Part shown: one piece after another, positions 26,469-35,480 of the stretch
Layout of the letters: each line of letters begins with the position of its first letter
How positions within the stretch are numbered: the stretch's first letter is position 1
From: Deltaproteobacteria bacterium
GTDB taxonomy: Bacteria; Myxococcota_A; UBA9042
Length of the DNA: 41,637 nt
Direction: 5' to 3'
NCBI GenBank assembly: GCA_016218865.1
Contig: JACRCU010000357.1
Span: forward strand, 1 to 41,637
Program-made: the position numbers and the translations under genes
The notes under the pieces: model-generated
What the model saw: only the letters and a program-made list of their open reading frames with translations
Told to the model about the DNA's origin: nothing
The model's database searches: none

Positions 26469-27716
26469 TCAGACGACGTCGCGCACCCAGCCGACGAGGC
26501 GGTCGAACCAGCCGCCCTTGCCGCCCTGGCCGCGCCGCAGCAGCTTGCCGTCGGCCTTGCGGGCCAATTCGGCTTCTTCGGCCGCGCCTTGCATGACCAG
26601 GCCCAGGGCTGCCGAGAACACCGGCGAGTGCACCATCTCGCGCAAGCCGCCGACCTTCTTGGGGTAGCCGATGCGCACCGGCATCCCCAGCAGCTCTTCG
26701 CCCAGCTCGGCCACGCCCGGCATCAGGGCGCTGCCGCCGGTCAGGACCAGGCCCGAGCCGATCACGTCCTGGAAGTTGCTGGCCTGGATCTCGCGCTCGA
26801 TGAGGCGAAACACTTCTTCCATGCGGGGTTCGATGATGTCGCACAGCAGCTGGCGCTTGCGGACCACACCTTCGCGGGCGCCGACGCAGGCCACTTCGAT
26901 GGTCTCGTCGTCGCCGACGATGGTCGACTGGGCGCAGCCGTGCAGCAGCTTGATGCGCTCGGCTTCGGCCTTGGGCGTGCGCAGGCCCACGGCGATGTCG
27001 TTGGTGATGTGGTCGCCGCCCACCGGGAGCACCGCCGAGTGGACGATAAACCCATTGTGATAAATCGCGATATCGGTCGTTCCGGCGCCGATGTCAGCGA
27101 GCACCACGCCCAGCTCCTTGTCGTCGTCCTCCAGCACGGCGCGCGCCGAGGCCAGCGGCTCGGCCGAGGTCTTCAGCACATGCAGACCGGCCCGCTCGGC
27201 GCACTGCACCACGTTCTGCACGCTGGCGTTCAGCGCCGTCAGGATGTGCACATTGACCTGCAGCCGCTGCCCGCTGATGCCGATCGGGTGCACGATGCCG
27301 TCGTTGTCGTCGACCACGAATTCCTGCGGCACGGTGTGGATGATCTGGCGATCCGCGGGGATCTGCACCGCCTTGGCGTTGTCCAGCACGCGATCGACGT
27401 CCGCTTCGGTCACTTCGCGGCTCTGCACCGCCACCACACCGCGGTTGTTGAACGAGCGCAGGTGGGCGCCGGACACCGTCACGTACACCGCCGCCACTGT
27501 GCAGCCGGCCATGGTCTCGGCCTCGTGGATGGCGCGCTGGATCGCCTCCATGGTCTCGGTCACGTTGACCACCACGCCTTTCTTGATGCCGTTGGAGCTG
27601 GCGGTGCCGACCCCGATGATGTCGAGCGAACCGTCGCCCTTGACCTCGCCGACGACGGCGACGACCTTGTGGGTACCGACGTCGAGTCCGGCGATGATTT
27701 TGTCGTTGCGTGGCAT
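26469..27716 (-). CDS. ftsA: Cell division protein FtsA
   Basis: 415 residues, an actin-fold ATPase that tethers FtsZ to the inner membrane. ATG 27716 follows GGGGGAG. Actin-family motifs are present: IIAGLDVGTHKVVAVVGEV (phosphate 1), ADIGAGTTDIAIYHNGF (phosphate 2) and VLTGGSALMPGVAEL (adenosine). The 1C subdomain region is present between phosphate 1 and phosphate 2. The C-terminus GGWFDRLVGWVRDV is an amphipathic helix of the kind that inserts in the membrane. It lies 85 bp after ftsQ and 93 bp before ftsZ. A short stem (CCGGG and CCCGG, 26442-26456) falls in the gap to ftsZ and could tune the ftsA to ftsZ ratio, but there is no T-run. Confidence 0.97.
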   Translation of the reverse strand: MPRNDKIIAGLDVGTHKVVAVVGEVKGDGSLDIIGVGTASSNGIKKGVVVNVTETMEAIQRAIHEAETMAGCTVAAVYVTVSGAHLRSFNNRGVVAVQSREVTEADVDRVLDNAKAVQIPADRQIIHTVPQEFVVDDNDGIVHPIGISGQRLQVNVHILTALNASVQNVVQCAERAGLHVLKTSAEPLASARAVLEDDDKELGVVLADIGAGTTDIAIYHNGFIVHSAVLPVGGDHITNDIAVGLRTPKAEAERIKLLHGCAQSTIVGDDETIEVACVGAREGVVRKRQLLCDIIEPRMEEVFRLIEREIQASNFQDVIGSGLVLTGGSALMPGVAELGEELLGMPVRIGYPKKVGGLREMVHSPVFSAALGLVMQGAAEEAELARKADGKLLRRGQGGKGGWFDRLVGWVRDVV

Positions 27717-27801
27717 GGCTTTCTCCCCCTTGTTCTCGTACTAGTAGTGCTCGTGCTGCTGCTGCGCGTGCGGGTTCTGCTGGGTGCGGTCGCCGGGGCG
27801 A

Positions 27802-28893
27802 CTAATCGGGTTGCATGTCGCCGTCTTCGGCGGGTTGGTCTGCGTCTTTCTTGTCGGCAGTGGGCGCTTTGGGCAGAGCCGCGGCCGCCGCGCCGCCCGC
27901 CAGGGAACCCGGCGGCTGGGTGCGCACGACCACGCGGTCCGGCCGCAACTCGTCGTCGAGCAGCGCATAACGCAGCCACTCGCCGGACTTGTCGGCCTGT
28001 GCCAGCACCCGGCCCGCCACCGCCAGCGCGCGATTGGGGTCGTTGCCCAGGGCCAGACCCAGCCGCAGCTCGGCGCCGTCGCGCGCTGACACCAGCGTGA
28101 TGCCGAGGACCGGGTCCCAGTGCACCTCCGAAAGTGGGAACCGCTCGACCAAGTTGCTCTGACCGTGGGCCTCGATCAGCCGCAGCACGGTGCGCAGCCG
28201 GCGGCGTTCAGCGGTCTGGTCGGTGGTCGGCTCGACCTGCGGGCCGCGGGCGTGGGCATCGCGGCTGACCGTGGGCGAAAATCCCGTAATCACAGGAAGA
28301 TCGCCAGCCTCGCCCAGTTCCACTTCTTTGAAGACGAAGCCGTCCTTGTCCACGATCATCAGCCGGTCGCGGCCCAGCAGCAGTGCGTAGGGTACGTACT
28401 CGGTGACGCGGAAGCTGACCTTGTTGGGCAGTTCGGCCTCGACCTCGGCCTGGCGCACCCACGGCAGCTTTTCGATGGCCCGGCTGACGGTGTCGCGATC
28501 GATGGCCGTCAGCGGCGTGCCCCAGCGAACCCCAGATGCCGCCAGTACTTGCGGCTGTGTCACCCGCTTCCAGCCGGTCACCTCGAACTTGCTCGCGACC
28601 CCGGTCTCGATGCGGGTCTGGAAGTCGCGCAGGTTCAGCATGGCCAGGCCGACGATGCCCAGGCACAGCGCCGCCGTGCCCCAGATCAGCCAAGACCACC
28701 AGCCGCCATCCACGGTTTCGTCGCCCTCGACGTCGATCTCCACCTCGTCGCTGTCGGCCTCGGGCGGGCGCTCTTTGCCCAAGCCCTGCCACCAGGCGCG
28801 GCTGTGGTCGCGCAGGTTGCTCAGGCGCTCGCGCAGGGGCACGCGCGGCGCGCGGCGCTGGTTGACCGGTTGCTTCTTGCGGGAGCCGATCAT
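27802..28893 (-). CDS. ftsQ: Cell division protein FtsQ
   Basis: 363 residues. ATG 28893 overlaps the murG stop (ATGA). A basic N-terminal cytoplasmic region (about 1-75, with the acidic stretch DSDEVEIDVEGDE) precedes one membrane segment (WLIWGTAALCLGIVGLAML). The periplasmic part starts with a POTRA-type sequence (FEVTGWKRVTQPQVLAASGV) and then the FtsQ beta domain (LPWVRQAEVEAELPNKVSFRV, then VTEYVPYALLL). FtsQ recruits FtsB and FtsL to the divisome. The C-terminal 40 residues are Ala/Asp/Pro-rich and probably disordered. Between murG and this gene other bacteria carry murC, murB and ddl; here there is none. Confidence 0.93.
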   Translation of the reverse strand: MIGSRKKQPVNQRRAPRVPLRERLSNLRDHSRAWWQGLGKERPPEADSDEVEIDVEGDETVDGGWWSWLIWGTAALCLGIVGLAMLNLRDFQTRIETGVASKFEVTGWKRVTQPQVLAASGVRWGTPLTAIDRDTVSRAIEKLPWVRQAEVEAELPNKVSFRVTEYVPYALLLGRDRLMIVDKDGFVFKEVELGEAGDLPVITGFSPTVSRDAHARGPQVEPTTDQTAERRRLRTVLRLIEAHGQSNLVERFPLSEVHWDPVLGITLVSARDGAELRLGLALGNDPNRALAVAGRVLAQADKSGEWLRYALLDDELRPDRVVVRTQPPGSLAGGAAAAALPKAPTADKKDADQPAEDGDMQPD

Positions 28894-30005
28894 GCCTTCA
28901 CCTCGCGCCAGGCCGGCACCCCGACCCAGTTGCCGCAGTCGCGCACCACGGTGCCGGCTGCGTCGGCCAGCGCCATTGCGCGCGCGGCGGCCACGCACTG
29001 GTTCCACGCCCGCTCGGTGCCGAACAGGGTCGTCGCCATGTGCGCGACTTCGTCCGATCGCCAGGCCGTCTGGCGCACCCAGGCGCCGCTGCCGGGCTTG
29101 CAGTAGGCCTGCGCGTTGGCGGCCTGGTGATCGCCAGCGGCGTAGGGGAAGGGCACCAGCAGTGCCGGCAGAGCTGCGGCCGCCAGCTCTGCCACCGTGC
29201 CCGAGCCCGAGCGCGTCACCGCGAAGTCGGCCCAGGCATAGGCGCTGGCCATGTCGTCGATGAAGCCCTCGACGCTGGCCTGCAAGCCGCACTCGGCGTA
29301 CGCGGCCTGGACCGGTGCCGGGGCCAGCTTGCCCACCTGGTGGCGAACTTCGAGCGCCATGCCGGCCTGTTGCACCTTGCTCAGCATCTTGGGCACATGT
29401 TGGTTCAAGAACTCCGAGCCCTGCGAACCGCCGACCACCAGCACGTGCGCCGGCCGGTTGCCGCGGAACGTGCGGTTGGCGGCCACGGCCGCGATCTCGG
29501 CGCGCACTGGGTTGCCCGATACCAGCGACTTGCTGGACGAAAACGCCTTGCGCGCGGCGGAGAAGCCCAGGTAGACCCGGTGCACGACCAGGCCCAGCAC
29601 CTTGTTGGTCAGGCCCGGCACTGCGTTGCTCTCGTGGATCGCGCAGGCGATGCCCATGCTGCGCGCGGCCAGCAGCGCCGCCCCCGACGCGTAGCCGCCC
29701 ACGCCGACCACCAGCTTGGGCTGCAGTTGACGGAACAGGGCCCGCGCCTCGCGCACGCCGCGCCACAGGGCCCGCAGACCGCGCAGCTTGGCCAGCACGC
29801 CGCCGCCGACCAGGCGCGAACCCTGCACCGTGTGGAGGGTGTAGCCGCGCTTGGGCACCATGCGGGTTTCGTAGCCGTGGGCGGTGCCGACAAAAACCAC
29901 AGGCGAACCGGCGGCTTTGAAGGTGTCCGCCAGGGCCAGGGCCGGCACGACATGCCCGCCCGTGCCACCGCCGGCCAGAACGACCATCGGCGCGGAGTCG
30001 CTCAT
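28890..30005 (-). CDS. murG: UDP-GlcNAc:lipid I N-acetylglucosaminyltransferase MurG
   Basis: 371 residues. It transfers N-acetylglucosamine from UDP-GlcNAc to lipid I at the inner face of the cytoplasmic membrane, making lipid II. The N-terminal GGGTGGHVVPALALA is the first G loop and VVGVGGYASGAALLAA the second. IHESNAVPGLTNKVL and the C-terminal domain VVGGSQGSEFLNQHVPKML and ITRSGSGTV-like TRSGSGTVAELAAA match the donor-binding region. ATG 30005 overlaps the ftsW stop by four bases, and its own stop overlaps the ftsQ start, so translational coupling on both sides is likely. Confidence 0.96.
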   Translation of the reverse strand: MSDSAPMVVLAGGGTGGHVVPALALADTFKAAGSPVVFVGTAHGYETRMVPKRGYTLHTVQGSRLVGGGVLAKLRGLRALWRGVREARALFRQLQPKLVVGVGGYASGAALLAARSMGIACAIHESNAVPGLTNKVLGLVVHRVYLGFSAARKAFSSSKSLVSGNPVRAEIAAVAANRTFRGNRPAHVLVVGGSQGSEFLNQHVPKMLSKVQQAGMALEVRHQVGKLAPAPVQAAYAECGLQASVEGFIDDMASAYAWADFAVTRSGSGTVAELAAAALPALLVPFPYAAGDHQAANAQAYCKPGSGAWVRQTAWRSDEVAHMATTLFGTERAWNQCVAAARAMALADAAGTVVRDCGNWVGVPAWREVKA

Positions 30006-31354
30006 GGCTCACCCCGCCCAGTGCGCTCTGTGGCCACCGCCCGCTGACTGCCCGACCGCTGGTTGCGCGGCGCCCCCGTCTGGCGGCGCTGCAAGAAGGC
30101 GGGCAACTCTGGCCAAGCGAAATCCGGGTTGCCACCGCGGCCAACGTTCAGCAGGATGCCCGCCGCCAAGCCCAGCACGATCATCGACGAGCCACCGTGG
30201 CTGACGAAGGGCAGGGTCAAGCCCTTGGTGGGCAGCGTGCCCATCACCACGCCAAAGTTGACGGCGGCTTGCGTGCCCAGCAGCACCGTGATGCCGGCGG
30301 CGAGCAGGCGGCCGAATTCGTCGCGGGCGCGCAGGGCGATGCGCAGGCCGCGCAAGATCAGGAACACAAAGGCCAACCCCACCAGCGCCACACCCAAGAG
30401 GCCCAGCTCCTCGGCGATAATCGACAGGATGAAGTCGGTGTGGCACTCGGGCACGAAGCCCAGCTTCTGCCGCGACAGGCCCAGGCCATTGCCGAAAATA
30501 CCGCCGGTCGCCACCGCAATCTTGCTGTTGCCCAGCTGGAAGCCGGTGGTGTCGATGTTATTGAAGGGGTCTAGGATGGCGAGTACCCGCTTGATGCGCA
30601 TGGTGTTCTTCAGGATGTACGTCACCAGCGGCACCACGCCAAAAACGCCGGCGAACACCACGTAGGCCATGTTGGTGCCGGCGATGTAGGTCATGGTGAA
30701 CAGCAGCACCGCCAGCACGATGCCGGTGCCCAGGTCGGGCTGCTTCATGCACAGGCCGAACACCACCAGCCACGCCAGCGCGTGCGGCAGGAAGCCCACC
30801 GAGAACTTGTGCACGCGCTCGCTGGAGATCTTCTTGGTCAGCGAGTGGGCCAGGTAGACCGCAAAGCACAACTTGGCCAGCTCGGACGGCTGGAACATGA
30901 AGCCGGGCAGCGGCAGCCAGCGGCGGGCCTTGTTGACCACCACGCCAAAGGCCAGGGTGGCAACCAGCAGCGCGACCGAGGTAAACAGCCCAAGGTACGC
31001 GACCTTGCGCCACGCCTGGTACGGGATATGCGCGCCGACCAGCACCATCAGCAGCGCGATGCCGGCGTGCACCAGGTGCTTGTTCAAGAACAGCTGGTCG
31101 TCGGTGTGGGTGAGGCGCAACGCCGCGTACACGCTGGCCGAGTACGCCATGATCACGCCCGTAGTCAGCAGTGCCAGGATGACCGCGAACAGCGGCCAAT
31201 CCATGCCCACCGGCACGGGAATCAGGGCCTTGTCCGAGCGCGGCGCCTTGACTCCCTTGGTGACCAAGGTCGGGCCGTGCGCGGCCTGCAGATCGCTGAG
31301 GTCGTCAGCAATCGCGGCATCTTGCATGGGGTCGAGCGTGCTAGCGTCGGCCAC
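30002..31354 (-). CDS. ftsW: Lipid II glycosyltransferase FtsW (SEDS family)
   Basis: 450 residues with about ten membrane segments; the SEDS-family glycosyltransferase that builds septal peptidoglycan with FtsI. GTG 31354 is 3 bases after the mraY stop, with GAGGTGA just upstream inside the end of mraY. Recognisable SEDS motifs are ARRWLPLPGFMFQPSELAKL, the catalytic Asp block MKQPDLGTGIVLAVLL, GFVPECHTDFILSIIAEELG and LPTKGLTLPFVSHGGSS. The first 50 residues form a cytoplasmic extension without known motifs. In most relatives murD lies between mraY and ftsW; here it does not. Confidence 0.96.
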   Translation of the reverse strand: MADASTLDPMQDAAIADDLSDLQAAHGPTLVTKGVKAPRSDKALIPVPVGMDWPLFAVILALLTTGVIMAYSASVYAALRLTHTDDQLFLNKHLVHAGIALLMVLVGAHIPYQAWRKVAYLGLFTSVALLVATLAFGVVVNKARRWLPLPGFMFQPSELAKLCFAVYLAHSLTKKISSERVHKFSVGFLPHALAWLVVFGLCMKQPDLGTGIVLAVLLFTMTYIAGTNMAYVVFAGVFGVVPLVTYILKNTMRIKRVLAILDPFNNIDTTGFQLGNSKIAVATGGIFGNGLGLSRQKLGFVPECHTDFILSIIAEELGLLGVALVGLAFVFLILRGLRIALRARDEFGRLLAAGITVLLGTQAAVNFGVVMGTLPTKGLTLPFVSHGGSSMIVLGLAAGILLNVGRGGNPDFAWPELPAFLQRRQTGAPRNQRSGSQRAVATERTGRGEP

Positions 31355-31357
31355 GGC

Positions 31358-32467
31358 TCACCTCAACTTCAGGCTGGCCAGCGCGACCAGCGACAACATG
31401 ACGGACACCAACCAAAACCGCACCGTGATTCGACTTTCGGGCATGTTGGCCTTCTGGTAGTGGTGGTGCAGCGGCGCCATGCGGAACAGGCGCTTCTTGG
31501 TGCGCCGGTAGTAGTAGCGCTGCAGCACGACCGACGCGCCCTCGGCGACGAACACGCCGTTGACCACCAGGCTGAGCAGCTCGTTCTTGGACAGCACCGC
31601 CACCATGCCCAGCGCGCCGCCCAGGGCCAAGGCCCCGACATCGCCCATGAAAACCAGCGCCGGGTAGGCGTTGTACCAAAGGAAGGCCAGGGTGGCGCCG
31701 ACCAGCGCCGAGCAGACCACCGCCAGTTCCTGCACGCCCTTGACCTCGGGAATTAGAAGGTATTTGGCCACCTCGAAGTTGCCGAACTTGGCGCCGGTCA
31801 GGTAGCAGAGAACGCCAAAGGTGGTGGCCGACACTGCCGCCGGCACGCTGACCAGGCCATCCTGGCCGTCGGTGAAGTTCACCGTGGTCGAGGTGGCGAA
31901 CACCACCAGCGCGGCGAACGGGATGTAGAGGAATGGTCCGATGTCGATGGCGAAGTGGTGCGTGCTGGCAAACGGCAGGTACAGATGGGTGTCGGCCAGG
32001 TCCTTGCCGAGCAGGCCGAAGTACATCGCGCCGAACACCAGCAGCGCGCCACCGAACTGGGTCACCAGCTTCTGACGCTCGCTCACGCCCTTGCTGTTCT
32101 TGTCGCGAATCTTCAGCCAGTCGTCGACGAAGCCGACCACGCCGTAGAGGGCGGTGATGGCGCAGGTCAGCCACACGAAGACGTTGCTGAGGTCGGTCCA
32201 CAGGCCCACCGCCAGCAGCATGGCCAGCAGCAACAGCACGCCGCCCATGGTGGGGGTGCCGCGCTTGCTCAGGTGCGCTTCGGGACCGTCGTCGCGGACC
32301 ACCTGGCCGATTTGCTTGACTTGCAGCAGCTTGATGAAGCGCGGGTACAGCACCAGGGCGATGACCAGCGCCGTGACCGCCGCGCCGATGCTGCGGAAGG
32401 TCACGTAGCGGAACACGTTGAGCGCCCCGAATTCGCCGCGGAAGGTGTTCGACAGCCACAGGAACAT
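31358..32467 (-). CDS. mraY: Phospho-MurNAc-pentapeptide translocase MraY
   Basis: 369 residues, multi-pass inner-membrane enzyme that joins UDP-MurNAc-pentapeptide to undecaprenyl phosphate, giving lipid I. Family blocks: KRGTPTMGG, VGFVDDWLKIRDKNSKG (Asp pair), NFTDGQDGL (usual NLTDGLDGL, with Phe and Gln changes), WYNAYPALVFMGDVGALALG, and PLHHHYQKANMPESRITVRF. The two substitutions in the central motif keep both aspartates, so activity is expected. ATG 32467 lies directly after the murE-murF stop (no gap). The family normally has about 320-370 residues. Confidence 0.96.
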   Translation of the reverse strand: MFLWLSNTFRGEFGALNVFRYVTFRSIGAAVTALVIALVLYPRFIKLLQVKQIGQVVRDDGPEAHLSKRGTPTMGGVLLLLAMLLAVGLWTDLSNVFVWLTCAITALYGVVGFVDDWLKIRDKNSKGVSERQKLVTQFGGALLVFGAMYFGLLGKDLADTHLYLPFASTHHFAIDIGPFLYIPFAALVVFATSTTVNFTDGQDGLVSVPAAVSATTFGVLCYLTGAKFGNFEVAKYLLIPEVKGVQELAVVCSALVGATLAFLWYNAYPALVFMGDVGALALGGALGMVAVLSKNELLSLVVNGVFVAEGASVVLQRYYYRRTKKRLFRMAPLHHHYQKANMPESRITVRFWLVSVMLSLVALASLKLR

Positions 32468-35400
32468 CTAGCACCCCCCTTGGGCGGCGTGGGCGGACTG
32501 GCCAAGGCTCTGGCGCAGGGCGTTGACCACGTTCTCCATCCGCGCTCCGCGCGAGCCCTTGATCAGCACCGTGCCGGCGGCGTGGTGGCGGGCCAGGAGC
32601 TCAGCGGCTTCGGCATGGCTGGCGCAGGTCAGGACGCGGGTCGTCCCCTGGCCCTGGGCGCCTTCTTGGTAGGCGGCGGCCATCGGCCCCACGGCGATCA
32701 GCAGATCGACGCCGCGGCGCGCGGCATGGCGGCCGACCTGGGCGTGCAGCTCCGCCTCGCGCGGGCCTAGCTCCAGCATCGAACCCAGCACCGCGGCGCG
32801 CGGACCGGGCAAGCAAGTCAGCGTGTCGATGGCCGTTTCGGTCGAGCGCGGGTTGGCGTTGTAGCAGTCCTGCAGCACCAGCCACGGACCGATACGCTCG
32901 GGCAGCATGCGCTGACCCACCGGCCGATAGGCCGACAAGGCCTTGGCCGCACTGGGCAAATCGACGCCCAGCTGCCAGGCCGCCGCCAGCGCCGCCAGGG
33001 CCAGGTCGGCCAGATGCACGCCCAGGCCCGGCAGGCGCACGCCCACGGTCTGGCTGCCCACCTTCACGTCGAACCGCTGCCACGGCGCGTCGCTGTCCAG
33101 ACCGCCGACATCGACAGCGCTGGCCAGGTGGACGTCGCCGCTGTGGCGGCCAAAGTGAATGATCTTGCAGGACAGCTCGCCCGCCAGGTGCCGCAGCAGC
33201 GGTTCATCGCTGGGCAGGATCGCCACGCCAGAGGCCGGCAAAGCGCGCACCGCGTCGAACTTCTCGTCGGCAATGGCCTGGACCGTGCCCATACCCAGGA
33301 GGTGCGCCTCGGCGACCGAGGTCACGATCGCCAGCTGCGGCCGGGCTGCCCGCGCCAACTCTGCGATCTCGCCGGGGATGCTCATGCCCATCTCGACCAC
33401 GGCGGCCACGTGCTGCGACATCAGGCGCGCCAGGGTCAGCGGCACACCGATGCGGTTGTTGTGGTTGCCCTGGGTGGCCAACACCGCCTGGCCGTCGCCT
33501 GCGAGCGGCGAAAGGGCCAGCGAAGTCAACTCCTTGGTGGTGGTCTTGCCGTTGCTGCCGGTGATGCCGACCACGGGGACGGCAAAGCGGTTGCGATGGG
33601 CCGCGGCCAGATCGGCCAGGGCCCGCAGCGGATCGTCGACTTCCAGCAGCCAGGTGCCGCGCTCGGCCGCCAGGGTCGCGTGCGGCTCGCCGCGGCCGCG
33701 CGCACAGACGACGCCTACGGCGCCCTTGGCCAGGGCATCGCCCACGTACAGGCCGCCGTCGAACGACTCGCCGGGCAGGGCGACGAACAGGTTGCCCGCC
33801 GCGACCGTGCGACTGTCGGTGCAGAGGGCATTGGTGCAGCGCTCGCTCCCGCACAGCAGCGTGCCGCCCAGGACCGCGAGCGCCGCCGCGCCGTCGAAGG
33901 CAAAGCCCAGCGGCGCATCACCGGGCAAGCGACCGGTGGGCTGCAGCCAGCGCGCTGCTTCTTGCACGTCGTCGAAGTGCCGGACCACCGAACCGATGGT
34001 CTGGGTCGTCTCGTGCCCCTTGCCCGCGATGCACAGCACGTCGCCCGTGCGCGTCAGGGCCACCGCTCGGCGGATCGCCTCGGCGCGGTCCACGCAGGGC
34101 CAGTAGCCGCGGCGGCTGCCCAGTTGCTCGACGGCGGTGAGATTGGGTTCGGGGACCGCCACCGCGCCCGCTTGACGCAGGCCTGCGACGATGCTGTCCA
34201 AAATCGCCGCCGGCGCCTCTGAGCGGGGGTTGTCGGAGGTAGCGATGGTGAAATCGGCAAGTTCGGCGGCCACTTTGCCCATCTGCGGGCGCTTGCCCGC
34301 GTCGCGGTCGCCGCCGCAACCAAAGGCCACCAGCAGGCGCCGACCCGGGGCCACCAGCGGCCGCAGCGCCTTCAGCACCTGCACGAGCGCATCGGGCGTG
34401 TGGGCGTAGTCGACTACGACCAGGGCGCCGCGCGGGTTGGCCACCGGCTGGAGCCGGCCGCGGGGGGCCACAAGTGCGCGGGCCGCCTCTTGAAGGACAT
34501 CTTCGGGAACACCCAGCGCCCGCACCACCAGCACCGCGGCCGCCAGGTTTTCGGCGTTGTGCCGCCCCACCAGCGGCGCGGTCAGCGCCAGATCGCGGTG
34601 TCCGTAGCTGCGCAGGACCATCTGCAGGCCGCCCGCGTCGCAGCGCAGGCCTTCGATCTGGTGTTCGGCGGCCGGGTTGCTGCCCAGGCTCCACGCCTGC
34701 GCCTGGCCGCGCTCGCTGGGCTGGACCGCCCGCGGATCGTCGCCGTTGACAAAGGCGCGCTCGGCAGGGACGCGATAGTCACTGAAAAGTCTGGCTTTGG
34801 CCGCCGCGTAGCGATCCTCGGTGCCGTGGTAGTCCAGGTGGTCGCGCGACAGGTTGGTCCACGCCGCCGCGGCAAAGCGCACGCCCGCCACCCGGTGCTG
34901 GTCCAGGGCGTGGCTGCTGACCTCGATGGCGACGTGGGTGAAGCCCTCGTCCCGCAAGTCTGCAAGTGTCTTCTGCAGATCCTCGGCATCGGGCGTGGTC
35001 AGCTTGCTCGGACGCTCGCCGTCCGGCGTCCACAGGCCGATTGTGCCGAGGGCCGCCGCCTTGTGCCCCGCCGCCGTCAAGAGTTGTGCAATCAGCACCG
35101 TGGTGGTGGTCTTGCCGTTGGTGCCCGTGATTCCAATGACTTGCAGGCTCTGGCTGGGGTGATCGAGCCAAGCGCTGCACAGCGGCCCGACGGCGGCGCG
35201 GGCGTCGCTCACCTTCAGGATCGGCACATGCCACTGCTGGCGCTGCTCGGCGCTCGGCAGTGCGTCGACCACGATCGCCACAGCACCGGCCTGCAGCGCC
35301 GCCGGCACGAAGTCGATGCCGCGGTGGCGCGCACCCGACACCGCCACGAACAGCGACCCCGGCTGCACCCGCCGCGAGTCCGCCGTGACCGAGGTCACCG

Positions 35401-35473
35401 TCACCGACAGATCGGCGCCGGCTGCCATCTCGGGCAACAGCTCGCTAGCAGCGATGAGGGTGCGCAGGTCCAT
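32468..35473 (-). CDS. MurE-MurF fusion: meso-DAP-adding and D-Ala-D-Ala-adding ligase in one chain
   Basis: 1001 residues in one frame, joining two consecutive Mur ligases. The MurE half (about 1-505) has SVTADSRRVQPGSLFVAV, ATP loop GITGTNGKTTTT with K121, and the substrate motif DNPRSE (D414-R417), which marks meso-diaminopimelate rather than lysine. The MurF half (about 515-1001) has CTDSRTVAAGNLFVALPGE, GITGSNGKTTTKE with K643, NHNNRIGVPLTL, and GSMLELGPREAELH. Both act in the cytoplasm in UDP-MurNAc-pentapeptide synthesis. ATG 35473 is chosen because AGGA is 5 bases upstream; ATG 35479 is a weaker choice. The frame remains open upstream into ftsI, but that is overlap. Such fusions are known elsewhere (for example Bordetella). 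Confidence 0.95.
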   Translation of the reverse strand: MDLRTLIAASELLPEMAAGADLSVTVTSVTADSRRVQPGSLFVAVSGARHRGIDFVPAALQAGAVAIVVDALPSAEQRQQWHVPILKVSDARAAVGPLCSAWLDHPSQSLQVIGITGTNGKTTTTVLIAQLLTAAGHKAAALGTIGLWTPDGERPSKLTTPDAEDLQKTLADLRDEGFTHVAIEVSSHALDQHRVAGVRFAAAAWTNLSRDHLDYHGTEDRYAAAKARLFSDYRVPAERAFVNGDDPRAVQPSERGQAQAWSLGSNPAAEHQIEGLRCDAGGLQMVLRSYGHRDLALTAPLVGRHNAENLAAAVLVVRALGVPEDVLQEAARALVAPRGRLQPVANPRGALVVVDYAHTPDALVQVLKALRPLVAPGRRLLVAFGCGGDRDAGKRPQMGKVAAELADFTIATSDNPRSEAPAAILDSIVAGLRQAGAVAVPEPNLTAVEQLGSRRGYWPCVDRAEAIRRAVALTRTGDVLCIAGKGHETTQTIGSVVRHFDDVQEAARWLQPTGRLPGDAPLGFAFDGAAALAVLGGTLLCGSERCTNALCTDSRTVAAGNLFVALPGESFDGGLYVGDALAKGAVGVVCARGRGEPHATLAAERGTWLLEVDDPLRALADLAAAHRNRFAVPVVGITGSNGKTTTKELTSLALSPLAGDGQAVLATQGNHNNRIGVPLTLARLMSQHVAAVVEMGMSIPGEIAELARAARPQLAIVTSVAEAHLLGMGTVQAIADEKFDAVRALPASGVAILPSDEPLLRHLAGELSCKIIHFGRHSGDVHLASAVDVGGLDSDAPWQRFDVKVGSQTVGVRLPGLGVHLADLALAALAAAWQLGVDLPSAAKALSAYRPVGQRMLPERIGPWLVLQDCYNANPRSTETAIDTLTCLPGPRAAVLGSMLELGPREAELHAQVGRHAARRGVDLLIAVGPMAAAYQEGAQGQGTTRVLTCASHAEAAELLARHHAAGTVLIKGSRGARMENVVNALRQSLGQSAHAAQGGC

Positions 35474-35480
35474 GATCATC

